A stretch of DNA of 64,000 nucleotides, from the NCBI GenBank assembly GCA_949126835.1, contig OX421509.1:11163420-11227419 (forward strand), written 5' to 3'. The notes below the pieces were generated by a model. It was not told the origin of the DNA. It saw only the letters and a list, made by a program, of their open reading frames with translations, and did not search any database. The stretch is from Anisus vortex (taxonomy: Eukaryota; Mollusca; Gastropoda; Planorbidae). A program made the position numbers and the translations under genes. This document shows positions 1-15,200 of this stretch, piece by piece (the first letter of the stretch is position 1; each line of letters opens with the position of its first letter).

Positions 1-919
1 CTTGACATAATTACAATAATTGGAGCGTGCTTATAATCGCTCGTTGACTTGACAAAGGCTAGTAGTAATAATAATAATATGGTAATGTATATAAGGCGCT
101 TCCAGCCATGCTATTAAATTTAACATGCTCAACGCGCTTTTGGAATAAATTGCATTGGCCTATTGGTATGTAAGGTACACAGCCACTATCCAACGATTAA
201 AGGGCTTTAAGCTCTTTCTAAAAGACTCTTAACAAAACATAACAGCTGAAAAACGGCATAACGATATTAGTTGTCTGGCATTTACTGTAAGAGATCAAAG
301 AACTCTGCCGCATTCTGGTTAACAGAATAAGAGGAAAATAAATATACAGTTTTCTTGTGTCCATAACAAATACTTTGTCACGCAATATTTCTTATTTGTT
401 CTGGACCTTTTCAAGTCATTTTTTTTATTGTTGTCATTAGTTGATGTTCCTATATTTTTCTTATCGTTTTTCTTTTATAATATTTTATTTTTGTCAATTT
501 TTAAGCTGTCTTTTTCCCAAAAATGTTTTTACAAAAAAAAAAGGAAATTTTGAAAAATGTTTTGCCCATTTTGGCTTCTATTTTTTGTACAATGTTTTTT
601 TAGCCTACTTAATGTGACATAGTTTACAAAAACTTTAAACTGTTGGTTTTTTAAAACCCAGACCTCGATGCAAGCATTGCATTTACTTATTTCCTGTTAA
701 CTAACTATTATAATAAGAGTTATCGGTTCAAATTATCTGCCCCTGTTAACCGGAAGTACAGTTCATTTTTGTTGTCATTCGTCTCGTATCGCATTTTTAT
801 TATTTTGTTTGTTATTAGTTGTTTTTTCTCCGTCCAATGTAAATCGAAAGTTCGAGAGCCGTTGCGAGGTATCGGGTGTAATTTGAATCCATCATCAATC
901 ATGGTTTCTTATCTGGCAG
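1..919. other. AT-rich non-coding stretch, upstream intron of the fasciclin gene
   Basis: No exon is recognisable here. The first supported exon starts at 920 with two bases of a split codon, so the preceding exon, the rest of the first FAS1 domain, the signal peptide and the promoter must lie left of the window. Poly-T and poly-A tracts occur around 420-600. Confidence 0.6.
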
Positions 920-1067
920 CCATCTTGGTGAGTGGGGGTCACGTGACGAGCCAGATCGAGGTCAGGGACATCTTCTGCTCCAATGGCGTCATCCACATCA
1001 TCGACGACCTCCTGCACACGCCCACACGGACGATCGGCCGAGAGATTAAGCTCCGCGAAGAGCTGAG
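920..1067 (+). CDS. Fasciclin exon A (first visible)
   Basis: The acceptor follows a pyrimidine-rich tract (tttcttatctggcag) and the donor is gag|gtaagc. The exon starts with two bases of a split codon and ends with AG of an Arg codon. It encodes the closing helix-strand of a FAS1 domain ([13 protein letters not shown]) and a linker (REIKLREEL) into the next domain. The open frame continues upstream to 769, but that part has no FAS1 similarity and the acceptor at 918-919 is good, so the start was set at 920. Confidence 0.85.
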
Positions 1068-4000
1068 GTAAGCGGTTATTCAATATGTTTACTTACGCTT
1101 TAACCTTAACCCTTTACATCAAAATGACGGAAGGGCGCGGAGAGTGGGAGGGTTAAACCAGTGAATGACGATATTTCATTACCTCAAGTTTATTTGTGTT
1201 TTTAATGTAAACACGGGTTACATTAGGCACCGTGATGTGTCGCCGTTCCCAAAAAGTGGCTGATCAAACCCAGGTAGAAAGCAGTAATCCCCCGTCTGAC
1301 CAAATTGATCCATAGGGCCAGTGAAGAAGCGTTCAAAAGTTTATGTGGCCACGGCATGCTAGGGGGATTGTGTGGCCAGCACAATGCCCAGCGGCCTTTA
1401 CTTTGCCCACAACTAATGCCAGGTAACCCATCAGAGTTTGGCACTCAGGGACACACTTTAGAGCTGGGAAGCAAATCCAACTCTTCATCAGGATTTCAAC
1501 CCCAGGACCTTCGAAAGTCCGCAATGAGGTCAATGTGAAGTGGGTTCCCGGACTCATACCAGTACAAACCGTCGAGCCAGGTAGAACTTCTTCCCAAGCA
1601 ATGGCGGAATCTCAAACCTAAGTTGAGCCTGATTCTGAAGTTCTAAAGTAAAGTAATGGGTGTTGCACACTTTTGAGAATTACGATATTTATGGCTTGTC
1701 CAGACCTAATGAACCATGAACCTAATCTGTATGGGAAAAGATAATGTTTCTAAGTGTTGTAACATGCCTTTGTATACTATATTCGACATGAATATGTTTT
1801 ATCAAGACTCGAGTCATTTATTAATTCTTACAACAATGTATTATTTTATGACATATCTAGACGTTTAGCTTTGACTTTAAACCCCCAGATATTACAGGAC
1901 ACATTATAAAACATTGTATAAATTCCTTTTTCTATGTTTTCCTCTATTCATAAATCTATCTATCTATCTCTGCTAAATAAAAAATTGATTATTGTCGCAG
2001 GTTAACTTTTAGGTTATTGGCACACTAAAAGAATTAGAAATCCTACTTTAAAAAAAAAATGTTGCCGATGTAATTGATTTGACGCTTTTATGGATTTGAT
2101 AGATGATAGTATTAGTTCGATCTTTTTCCAACGAATGGTGTATATTTCTTGACCTGAATGAATGACTTGAGTATGGCTCATGGGCGTGTTCATCTGTACA
2201 GGTACATGCAGACTTTGTTTGAGAAAGTGGGAGACACGTTGTACAACTTGAACGCCAGGAACGATAAGTACACAGTCTTCGTACCGAACAATGATGCCTT
2301 CAGCTCTCTCCCATGGGACACCATTAACAAGCTTCTGTATTGGGAAAACTGGACAAAACAGGTTCGAACCAATGTATTCGTGTAAATAGTTAATACTCCT
2401 GAATTTTTGTATATGCCATAGTGACGTTTCTGGAAAGATGTGTAATCTATTTTTAGAACCATTGGGGAATTTCTATTGGCTATTTATAGTGCGTGATTAA
2501 ACGTTATTCTCTGTGATTTTTCCTATTTGAAGGTGCTGAGATCTCACGTGATACTAAACGAGAACCGGACGCTGGAGGAAATCCCTTCAGGCACTGCGCT
2601 GACAGCAGGGTACAACGTGGTGTACGTGTTGAAGAAAGAAGGTCAAGGTCAGTAACCTGTTAGCTGTGTTAGTGCAGGGGTTGGCAACCTTTTGATAACT
2701 GTGTGTCAAAGTAAGATGTCTAATTCATTTAGGTCATTCTGCTTTAGCGGTCAACTTCTTTTAGAAGTACTTGAATTGACTTTTTTTGGTGGTCATTAGT
2801 GTGCCATTGAAAATTGCTCTGCGTGCCGAGCCTGGCACGAGCGCCGTGGGTTGCCGACCCCTGTGTTAGTGGATGCTTGTGCTAAGAGGATAACTCGTTA
2901 TGTGTGTAAAAGAAGCTTGTGTGGGTGTGTGTGTGCCTGCTTGCTAATTCTTGTGTGTGTTTGTTTCGCAAGTGCAATATATGGGTTTTTGTCAGTTTTA
3001 TGTAAGGGTTTCAGACAGACATCTCACATATCACATTTATCATATATACAACACCTCATATAACAAATATAGCATCTAAAACGCAAAATATAAAACAAAT
3101 ATTACCTATATCACATACATCACATATCACAGACATATATCACAAATAACACATTTATCACATACAACCTATACAGCACATAATGCATCACATATTTCGC
3201 ATAATTACATATATTACATATTTCACAAACATGTATCACAAATTTATCACAGACTTCTTATCTTATATCTTCAGACGCTCCTTCTATAAAGAAGATTATT
3301 GCGCATATCACATAATATATCACATACACCTTTCATAGACATCTATCACATATCACCATCATTGCCTCCATATTCTCGGAAGACGATTAAGATAAGATAA
3401 GACGATTAGATTTGCGCCCTTGTGATTTCGCCAGCCTTGCAGCAATGACTGTGTCTTTTGAGACCTTTCCTTGAGAGACACGCCCTGTCGCATCTCTGGC
3501 ATTTGAAAGGGGGTCCGATGGAGTTTGGCAGGGGGAAGACTATGTTCTTTACTGTACTTTGCTGCTCTTTTAGCCTACGCGATAAGGCGAAGTCTGCCCT
3601 CTGCAGCATATATATTTATATATATATCATATATACTGAACATACCATCTTATTACATTTGATGATGTGTGTCCATCGTTTTCGATGAGGACCATCCTCT
3701 ATCCGAGTCATGATTTCTTATGGAATCGGAGATGGCTGACGAGGCCTATTTTTGCCCGAAAGTATTTGCCACAGTGGGGGCACAGGTGCGTGGCTTGATG
3801 GCCGGTAGACGTGGGGCTGTCTTTGTTGGGTTTTCTTATTTGTCGTTTTTCAATTGCGACCCTTTGCCTTTTATCTTCGTGAGCTGCTGCACCAGGTCGG
3901 GTCATGTTGCACCAGGAGGATCGGTCCTTGGCTAGGCTTTCCCAGTTGTTTTTTATCAATTCCAATGTTTCTTAGGGAGGCCTTTAGAGGGTGTCTTTGA

Positions 4001-5563
4001 ACCTCTTCTTTTGCCCTCCACGCGAGCGCTTTTCTGCGACTAGTTCGCCATAAAAGATATTTTTGGGTAGACGTCCTTCTGGCATGCGCACAACATGGCC
4101 TGCCCATATGAGCTGGGCTTTTGCCAGTTGATTGCTATCTGTGGCAGTCGATTGATCGCCTCATCGCTGATGGTAGAGGGTATTTTGTGGACACAGTTGA
4201 AGTGTTCTGCGCAGCGAGCCAGAATCTTTTATATACTGCACATAGCGTCATATTACATTTACCACATATTTGACATATGACATCTATCATACATACATTA
4301 GTGTACATCTTCCGTTTCAGTGTACGTAGTGAACAACAACATGATGGCCCATGTAGTGGTGGCCAATATACCAGCGGTCAACGGCTGGATACATATAGTG
4401 GACAAGATTCTAACAGTGCCTTATGTCTCTGTAGCAGACACCTTGGGATCTCGGGAAGAATTCGGGTAGGTCATTTTACATTTTAGAAGCCAGACATGAG
4501 TGTAGCTAGTAAACTCAATCTTCCTACAATCAATTAAATTGCTTTACAATTTGTTTTCAAAAACGTAAATGGTTCACTTTTATGTTTTATCAAATATTTC
4601 AATCAACATAGACTATATATTTATTGATAAAATCTATTGTTACATACATTTTATAAATTAAATCAATTGTCCAAATTAATGTTTATCAATTTATTAATTG
4701 TCCACATATGTGTTTTTTAATGACATTATATATTCACATAATTGTTTATCAATGACATCAAATGTTGACATAATTGTTTATCAATGATATTAATTGTCCA
4801 CATAAATGTTTGTCAATGAAATCAAATGTCCACATAATTTAATTGTTTATCAATAAAAAAACAAATGTTTACACAATTGTCTATCAATGAAATCAATTGT
4901 CCACAGTCTGTTTCATCAACTCATGAGTCCGCTACCAGAGTACAAGCAACTCATTACGTCACCACTGAGAAACGTCACCTTGTTTGTGCCATCATCCAGA
5001 TACCTGCGGACGCTGACCAATGTCCAGTTGAACAAGATCAAGGCTGACCCCGAAATTTTAAGAAAAGTAATTACGAGAGTTTCGCGTCTTCCTTTTTTTT
5101 CAAAATTACTTTCTCTTCTCTCTATCTTTTGGCGACTTCCTCTTTCTGTCTATCTTTTGGCGACTTCCTCTTTCTGTCTATCTTTTTGCGACTTCCTCTT
5201 TCTGTCTATCTTTTGGCGACTTCCTCTTTCTGTCTATCTTTTCGCGACTTCCTCTTTCTGTCTATCTTTTTGCGACTTCCTCTTTCTGTCTATCTTTTTG
5301 CGACTTCCTCTTTCTGTCTATCTTCGTTCTACCACATTCTCACTTTTTCTCTCCTTCAGCTCTCTGTCTGTCACTATTTATGTAAATATATTATAATATA
5401 TACACATAAACAAAGGTCAATAGAAAGACAGACAGACAAGCAAGTGGAGAAATGTAGTTAGATATAGGTAGATGGAACGTTGGACAAACAGACTGATAGA
5501 TAAATAAACACATTAATAGATAGGTGAATAGATGATAGATTGATAGATTGATGACAGGTTAAT

Positions 5564-5598
<35 letters not shown>

Positions 5599-5640
5599 GA
5601 TAGTCTTTCATGATAGATAGATTAATGATAGATAGATAGT

Positions 5641-5705
<65 letters not shown>

Positions 5706-5706
5706 T

Positions 5707-5742
<36 letters not shown>

Positions 5743-5743
5743 T

Positions 5744-5812
<69 letters not shown>

Positions 5813-5856
5813 GATAGTCTAATTCATGATAGATAGATTAATGATAGATAGATAGT

Positions 5857-5906
<50 letters not shown>

Positions 5907-5969
5907 GATAGATAGATAGATAGATGATAGTCTAATTAATGATAGATAGATTAATGATAGATAGATAGT

Positions 5970-6006
<37 letters not shown>

Positions 6007-6036
6007 GATAGTCTAATTCATGATAGATAGATTAAT

Positions 6037-6107
<71 letters not shown>

Positions 6108-6170
6108 GATAGTCTAATTCATGATAGATAGATTAATGATAGTTAGATAGATAGATAGATAGATAGATAT

Positions 6171-6227
<57 letters not shown>

Positions 6228-9200
6228 AAGATGGTAGATAGATAGATAGATGATAGTCTAATTCATGATAGATAGATTAATGATAGATAGATTAATGGTA
6301 GGTAGATTTTATGATAGATAGATAGATGATATATTAATGAATGATAAATAGATAGATAGATAAATAGAAAGATAAATAGATAGATGTAGATAGATAGATT
6401 AATGAAAGATATATAAATAGCTAGATAGATCTATTGATTGATGATAAATAGATAAATAGATAGATCTACTTATAAATAAATAGATAATAGATAAATAGAT
6501 AGACAGCACGATAGACAGACAATCTATTTATTATTAATTTCATTATTGTGCTCAGCCAAGTTGAACCCTCCTACACATTTTTGTATTTTCCCGCCAGATA
6601 TTTTATGGCCACGTGATCCCCAACGTCCGCTTGGATGACGTGTTCCTCAGGCAGTACCCGGAGGACGACTACTGCTCCAGGAGTTCCTACAACGTCACGT
6701 TCACCATCAGCAAAGGCCACGATGGTATGTCTGGTCCTGTGCCTTGTCATGTCTGCTAGTTTCTGAAACCTCCTCTATATGCTAAACGTTTAATGTCAGC
6801 ACAGATTATGCAATTTTCAAGTCCTATTGTTTTCTTCACATCGACTCCGAAGTTGTTGCGTTGTTCTTGTTATTTTATATGTTTATCTGTTTAGAAGAGA
6901 GTTACAGCTCTTTTTATTTTATTGTTTGCGGTTGATTTTACATCAATTGGACAGATATCCCCATTTAGTCTGGAAGCTTCTAAATTGAGTTTGAAAGGGT
7001 TATTATCATTTTTAAAGCCTTCTCCTTGACTATCGCTTTGTTTTTTTTCTCGAACCGTTGGGATTATCTAAACACAGAGGATAATCTAAACACAGAGGAT
7101 TTTCTAAACACAGAGGATTATCGAAACATAAGATTATCTAAGCGTAGAGGATTATCTAAACAAAGGGGATTACCTAAACACAGAGGATTATCTCTACGGC
7201 TATTTTGGTATTTTTCCTTTTCTCTGTCAAACATGTCCAACCTTTCTTTGTTCTTTGGTTGCACTTCGGCCTTTAGCTTTCCCCCTAGCATTGGTTTTGT
7301 TGACCTCTGCTTTTATTTTCCGGGGGTCATTCTGTTTTCTCTTCCCTGATTTTCTTGACCCTCTTGAAGTGCAATTCAAAAGGTCGTCGTGACATTTTTC
7401 TGGTCACATCAAACTGGTCAGCTTAAAAAAAAAAACGAAAAAAAACAAAAAAAAACAAAAACTAGATCTAGTATTACAAATACATTTTTTTTCCATTCAT
7501 CTTTGGATATCTTCTAGCAGATGCTTTAATAGGCCTATTTTTATTTCAAATTGATTCTTTTATCGAATGTGGTTAAACATAGCTTCAGTATGCTGACGGC
7601 AAGTCTATCATTTGAGACATGTTGAGAAATAGATCACTAAAATAAATGACATTTTGTTATTGGTCAACATAAATAGTGATCCACTGGAATAGTGTAGCCC
7701 TCGGGCACTGGTGGAATTAAAACCAACAAACTTTATAGTCTAATGGCCTTTTTTTCCCTATTTATTGTACGATGTCTATTTTGGGCCTCCATCTGTGACG
7801 TAATAGGGCTGTAGATAAATAAAGTGTCCATGTCATGTCTTTTCCCTACATACAGCACTTCAAATGAGCTAGTGTTATTTAAAAAAAAAAAAAATTTACG
7901 ATGTTATTATTATAAACTAGTCGACCCGCGGGTAGGTTGTGGCCATACAGAAATGCAATGTATATTAAAAGAAAGTTCGTGGGACTAACAATAGAAAATA
8001 TAACATTCTCATTGTAACATTTATATAACTCCACCAATATAAACACATCAACAGACTCTATGGTGTTATACAACAGTCAGGAAGAAATAAACGATAAAAC
8101 CCGTATCAACCATTTAAGAGAAAGCAACGCTAAGGGAAATAAGTCTAGATTTTTTTTTCTAAATAGCCGTCATTGATTGTTTAGTTTTTCTTCACAGTGT
8201 AAATGTACGGGCTTTTTGCATTTGTATCCAATAAACTATACATTATGGGCCATGGGGTCGGTCACTAACGGGCGCGCGTGCCAGACTTGGTGCACGCATT
8301 GCGACTTTTTATTGGCACGCGCGGAAGATCTCCGAAATGACAATTAAACTAAGTTCTTTTCTACAATAAATTGAGCGCTAAACAGGATACATTTTAGGCT
8401 TTGGCACGCCTGAATGAATTAGAAATCCTACTTGGGCACATTATTATCAAAAACGGTTGCCGTCCCCTGCTCACTAGCCAACGGGATATAGTAATAAAAA
8501 TATATTTCTTTGGTGAAAGAGGGAGTAGGTCAACATAACCTAACTATACTCCTGATCGGTCACAGGACCTATAAGTATACAGCGCACAGACATATCGACA
8601 TCTATATATATATAAAGTACGACCGTTGGCCTTAGAGCCTTCTCAGTATCCGGTCCGAAGGTGTGGAATCTACTTCCCATTCAACTCAGGCGAATAAGCT
8701 CTACTGTTACTTTCAAACAGAACTTAAAAACTCATTATTTCATTATTTACCTTAGATAACATTAAACATGCTTTAGACCCTACTGTCTTACTTATGAGTT
8801 GGGTCAGTTAATGCTACATTTATTTGATTTGTCTTTTTTTTTAAATCATCAATTAGCTCTGTCACCTAGCCTAGAATAATATCCGTGTTATTAGTTGTAT
8901 GTTAAATGCGCTCTGAGCTTACATTACATTTGTTGGCAGCTCTATACAAATATTATTATTATTATCATTATTTTTACTGTGTGTGTTCAACCAATCATAA
9001 TAGTTAATTGAAAGGCACGTGACCTTATTGTCTCATAGTATACTTTAGCTATTTCACTTCGCAACATGTGTCTTCGCTAGGTAAGTGGTTAACGTATCGG
9101 ACTACCATGCAGGCGACCCGGGTGCGATTCTACAGTTAGGGTATACCTTTTTGTTTCGACAATTTTTCTTTTTTCAATTAATATTACTTTTTAAAAAAAG

Positions 9201-12200
9201 ATTGTAATTGTAAATCTAGGAGCAACACCGGGCAATTTAGATTTTTGTTTAATCAAAAAGACTTTTTTTTTAACCGATTACAATATTTATTTTTAAATTA
9301 CTTTCCTAAAAGTCTTCAGTAAAAAATATTATATTTTTCAAATTATTAGATCTATAGCTTTCTGTTCATTGTAGTTTATTCAATTTTTTTCTCTAGCTCA
9401 AACAGGCCTGTTTTATTTTCCCCTGGGCGACGCCGGGGAATTTAGCTTGTAATATATAACCTGAAGGCAATAAGTGTTGTGCGTACAAAACGGTCACTCT
9501 TGTTTCTGCTGTGTTTTCCCCCCCAGGAATGTTCGTCGACGTCGGCTACGATGACATGCAGCGCCTGGACCTGCTGGGCCGCACCATCGGCTGCACGGAC
9601 GGGGTCGTCTACAGTGTAGACGGCATGCTCAACTACTCTCCCTTCACCATGCTGGAGAGGCTGAAGAGGGAACCCAGACTTAGGTAGGAAGAAATGTTAT
9701 AGCCAGAAAACAAAAAAGTTATAGTTTAAAATTTAAAAGATCAAAACAAAAAGATAGTTTTTCAACAAAAAGTTATACATTTAAGACAAAAAAAAACAAA
9801 AGTTTTAGTTTTTAAACGAAAACAAAAAAATGTATAGTTTATAAATGAAATCAATTATAGTTTTTAAACAAAAACAAAAAAATTATGGTTTATAAATGAA
9901 ATCAATTATAGTTTTTAAACAAAAACAAAAAAATTATAGTTTATAAATGAAATCAATTATAGTTTTTAAACGAAAACAAAAAAATGTATAGTTTATAAAT
10001 GAAATCAATTATAGTTTTTAAACGAAAACAAAAAAATTTATAGTTTATAAATGAAATCAATTATAGTTTTTAAACAAAAACAAAAAAATTTATAGTTTAT
10101 AAATGAAATCAATTATAGTTTTTAAACGAAAACAAAAAAAATTATAGTTTATAAATGAAATCAATTATAGTTTTTAAACAAAAACAAAAGTTAGAGTTTC
10201 AAACATATAGTTTTAATTTTTAAACCGACATCCAGGCTTAGAAAAACCTAGATTGAAAAAAAAATGGACAAGAACATGGTGTTAAATTGCAGCTTTCACT
10301 CCAATTCTTTTGGCGGTTGACTAGGGTTTGATTTTTTTAGGCCAGCGGGAACTCACTTCGTTCTGAGAGTGATAAACAGTCTGCAGCAATTTTTCCAAGT
10401 TTGGTTAACCTTGTCCTGATACTATTCAAAGTTCTCAATAATAATATGAATTCAAAAACCAACTCCTTGACTGTTTAATTTAATAAATGAAGAAACTTTA
10501 TTATAACTTGCAAAATCAAACGATGTTAGTGAAACAAAAATATATGGCGAAAATGGGTAAACAAGGCATAATGTCTACTGTCAATGGGTGCCTAGCGGAA
10601 AGAGAAAGAAGTAGTCCGCGTCTCTACCTTTTATAGTACCTAGGAAGCCCGCGAAATTGAATATCCCTCCGCGTTAGCTCTAACTGGTTTACGCTGGTTT
10701 CAAGAGTGATGCGTTTATAGCCTAATTAGATTTTAGTCAACGAAGAAAAATAAACAGTCGTGTCCCGACAATTAAAGTATTTTAAAAATAAACTCTGTCG
10801 AGGGATTAATAAAAGGGTGTTTTAAACTATGTATGCACTGTAACCTAACACCTCCCTTCCACAAAAAGAAAAGAAAATTTGTCATCTGTGATGGGGAATT
10901 TTCTTTTAGCCATCACGTTTCCTAACAATAATAGTACGACTGTCAGTATAGATGTCCAAAAAAACAGTTTAAGTAATAGAACAATTTAAGTGCGCATTAA
11001 GCACATTTCACAATAAAAATGTAGTGCTCATTAGGCACGAACAGTACAATTGTTTATAAGGAACAAAATAGGTGCTCATTAGGCACATTTAACAATAAAA
11101 GATTAGTGCACATTAGGCACAGACAATACAATAAAAAAATTAGTGCACATTAGGCACAAACAATACAAGTATTTATATAGCAACAAGGAACAAGGTAAGT
11201 CATTATGCACACAATAAAGTAAAAACAATCAAGAACACATATACGTCAGTCCACGAAAGAGTGATGTCTTCTTTCGTATAACGAGTATATACTGATGTGT
11301 TGTTAACTAGGATGTTGTATGTTACCTTATCCATAAGTTACTTATCTATATCGACCTTAGTTACTACCTAAGTTCAATTGATCTATTCCTTAACAACCAT
11401 GTTATTTAGTAATCCTTTGTTACAGATATCAGATAATAACTAGTCATAGATTCTTACCCAGCCTAAGTATTAACTTTACCTACATGAGGTTACTCAGGTT
11501 TTAACAATCTTAATGACAACCAAATATTTTAATAGTATTCCAAATACTTTAATAATATTTTAGTTCTTAGTTCTTTTTATCTATCTATCTTATTTGTAGA
11601 TAATTTTAAAGAATGAATGATGTAGTGTGAGAGTTTATATCTCTAATATTAAAGTATTATTTTAACCCATAGATTTATTGATCATTAAAAATGATTGTAA
11701 CCGTAATATTACTATTAATACTGATTCAGTTTACGTCAATAATCATTTATTTAACATTAAGTTATTTTTAACCAAGTAAGACGTTATTCGCTCTTTATAG
11801 TGCAAGTTTTAGTAGTTTTATTTACAACGGAATTAGTTATTCCTAAAATAGTAAAATACCAGTGTCCGTAGAGACATTTATTCAACAACCTTAGTTACAT
11901 GTACAGCTCATTTAACCTTAAATTTTTCAAGAAAAAACCAGTGACCGTAGTTAGTTAAATGTTATTTGTAGTTAGTTAAATGTTATTTGTAGTTAGTTAA
12001 ATGTTATTTTAACTTAACCTTTAGGCCTACCTTTTTAAGAGTATAATTTCTTAAGAGTATAACCTTTGAGTTGATGCTTTCAGAGTATTTACCTCTGTAA
12101 CTAAATCTTAGCTTTCATTTCATGTTTTAAAAAAAATCCAGTTATTCAGTTATTAAGTCTTTCCATTGCTTACAAGATTTTTAATTCAATGTTTAACTTT

Positions 12201-15200
12201 TATTTAAAAGTTTAGTCATAGCATTTATCTCTTTAATAGAAAACATTTGACTTAATTCTTAATTACCTTTTTACAAGAAAAGAGTATTTTCCATTTATTT
12301 TAGTAAGTGCAACCAATTTAAACCTTAAGCTACCCGTTTAAAGTTCAACTTTAGAGTTCTAACCAGGTTTGTTAGATATTACTCCTCAAGCACATTACCA
12401 TTATCACTCTCTTTTTAAAACTTTGTGTTAAAATTTTAAGTTCTTTTGATTTAAAGGTTTTCAAGTTAAGGATGCTCTATTATTTATCTAAAGATGAGTA
12501 CGCATTGGCCTTCTTTAGTGCAAGTTACCTTTTTAATTTGTAAGTGTATACATTGAACCTTTTTAGTGCAAGACGTTTCTTTACTATTTAGTATAAGTGC
12601 AATTGTGTAAACGTTGACCTTTTTGGAGTTTTTACCGAACAAAATATAAACCTATCAAGTTTTAGTATTGTTGATTAACTCACCATGTTTTTTTTGTTTT
12701 TTTATCACTTACCGAAAGAAAACACCTCACAGTAGTCATAGTTGTCAGTTGTCATAAGTACAGACAATACAGACAAACATATAAACGCCATAAGGGAAAA
12801 AATAATAATACCAATAATCAAATGCAATTAAAAATGTACATTACTCATTGAATTAATGCGTGTTAGTTTTTGTGTTGCAAATTGTTATGATACTTTTCTC
12901 TTGTACATTAGCAAAGTATAATTGTGCAGTGTATAAAAGTACATCTCAATAAATTGTTTTATATACATGGGGTTTTGGGGAAAACACAATTGTTTTTAAG
13001 ATATATTTTCTTTTTAATACAACATGCAAAATATATAAAAATCATATCAAGAAGGCATCCACAGTTCTCTTAGCGAACAAAATTGGGTTACCATTAGAAT
13101 ACACCTCCCTAGGGAAACTAGACCCGTTCCGGTATAAGTACAAGTCCTTATCGCGGTATTATTGTTACCAAAGCCTTATTTACTGTGCAACTAGACCCGA
13201 TTATGATTTCCGTTGTTTGTACCCAATACTGGTGTACTAGAAGAAGTGGTTTTAAGTGTTTCGAATGCCGAAATACACTGTTCAATGAGTTGTGCCCTAT
13301 ACGGTGCATTGCTGAGAATGTTAGAGAAAACACTAAGCAAAGAACATATCTGATCATTTTGATCATCTGATAAGTTATCTAATGTGATTCTGAAATTTCG
13401 CGTAGTAGAATATGCTTTATTTTTGCTCTCGGCAAATTCATTATCTACCGCGGTGGTTTGGTATGTTTGAAACTCGCTCTCGGCTAAGTTACTAACCATT
13501 AAGGAATTATCTCCCTTGACCTGTGCAACTGGTGCCATTGGCAATACATTAGTGCAATTTAGCTTTTCAGTTTCTCTGCTATGGTACTGTTTTAACATGT
13601 TTACATGTACCAATCGTTTGGTTTTCCGGCGGTCAGGTGTTCTAATCAGATAGTTAACCTCCCCAATTCTCGAGTCTATGGCATATGGACCACTGAATTT
13701 AGCACAAAGGGGTTGACCGGGAATAGGTAAGAAAACCAAAACTTTTTCCCCTGGTTGAAAAATTCTGTCCCTAGATTTCCTATCATACCAGGTTTTCATT
13801 TGGCTCTGTGCCTTTTGTAAATGCCTTTTTGATACTTCATAGGCATCATATAATCTATTCTTAAATGTTAAGACATAGGTGAGCAGGTCAGTTTGCTCAT
13901 TTTGCTTCAACAAAGATTCCTGCAACATTTTGAGTGGACCCCTTACCGTGTGTCCGAATATGAGTTCAAATGGACTAAAGCCTAGTGAATCCTGTACGGC
14001 TTCCCGTGCAGCGAATAACAAAAAAGGCACACCGGTATTCCAGTCTTTCTCATTCTCCGTGCAGTAAGTACGCAGCATTGTTTTTAGCGTTTGGTGGAAC
14101 CTTTCGAGAGCGCCTTGCGACTCTGGGTGGTAGGCAGTTGCTTTTCGATGCTCAACACCAAGACTACTGATAATTTGCTCAAACAGTTTCGACTTGAAGT
14201 TCGTTCCCTGGTCTGACTGAATAGACCGAGGTAGCCCGTATCTTGTAAAGAACTCGACGAGTGCGTCAGTGACCTTTCTCGTGGTGATGTTCCGTAGAGG
14301 AATTGCTTCAGGGAATCTTGTGGAGGCACACATTATGGTCAGTAGGTACTGATGTCCTGATCTGGTTTTCGGTAGTGGACCAACACAGTCAATTAGTATT
14401 TCACTGAAGGGTTCCCCGAATGCGGGTATAGGGTGTAATGGAGCGACTGGTATCTTCTGATTAGGCTTGCCTATCAGCTGACAAAAATGACAGCTTCTGC
14501 AGTATGTCACGATGTCTTTATGTAATCCTAGCCAGAAAAAGTAGGGGAGAACCCGACGATAGGTCTTTGAGACTCCCATGTGTCCAGAATAAGGCAAATC
14601 ATGAGCGATACGCAGGATATCATTTCGATAACGGTTTGGAACGATGATTTGGTGTGTTTCGGACCAACCTTCGTTAATCTGGTCGTCGCGTGGTGTCCAT
14701 TTACGCATTAGCAGGCCATCTTTTATGTAGTAGCACACTGCTAATTTCTCTGCCTCAGGTTCGGTGACAGCTTGCTCACGAAGCCTGGCAATGTTCACGT
14801 CGTCTTTTTGTTCCTGGATGAGTTGATGTCTAGAAGACATGTTGATATTGGTCTCAGAGGTGGTGCCGTGGAGTAGGTTGGCGAACTGAGTCGTGCCAAT
14901 GTCTGACTCTCGCAAGCTGGAGTTCTGTTCCGCTTGGGCTTCTCTGGACTCTGCTTTCTTCTGCTGTTTTCTTTGTTTCATGCCCCTAGTGACGGCACAA
15001 GGGGGGTGTGCAGTGCTAATTTTGCCCACACCGATGTCACTGGACGAGTTGGGGTCTTGTACCTTTGCTGAGCCTAAGGATGATAAGACTGAATCTTTCT
15101 TTATGCTATTCAATATCACCTTACCTCCAGCTAGGTCATTTCCAATGAGGAGTGCTATACCGTCAATTGGAAGGGCTGGCTGTACTCCGACAACCACAGT

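Larger units (their letters stand above)
6725..9526. other. Fasciclin intron 6, content note
   Basis: Holds the 18-bp tandem repeat (7063-7193), poly-A near 7425-7460, a possible RTE-type tail in antisense (actagtcgacccgcgg at 7917-7932), a hAT MITE (8251-8469), an L2-like LINE end (8628-8975) and a tRNA-headed SINE (9062-9452). No coding sequence was recognised between them. Confidence 0.7.

Noticed and set aside
769..919. Extension of the first fasciclin exon upstream to an ATG at 769
   Set aside because: The open frame is there, but the residues do not resemble FAS1, and a good acceptor lies at 918-919. The domain also needs upstream residues from another exon.
4887..5461. Open frames of 169 and 110 codons with [24 protein letters not shown] repeats
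   Set aside because: They come from the 28-bp minisatellite just after exon E. Only 4907-5066 is coding.
10861..13190. Possible RT, RNase H or env region of element 1
   Set aside because: No frame longer than about 35 codons with recognisable motifs; stops are dense and the composition is AT-rich.
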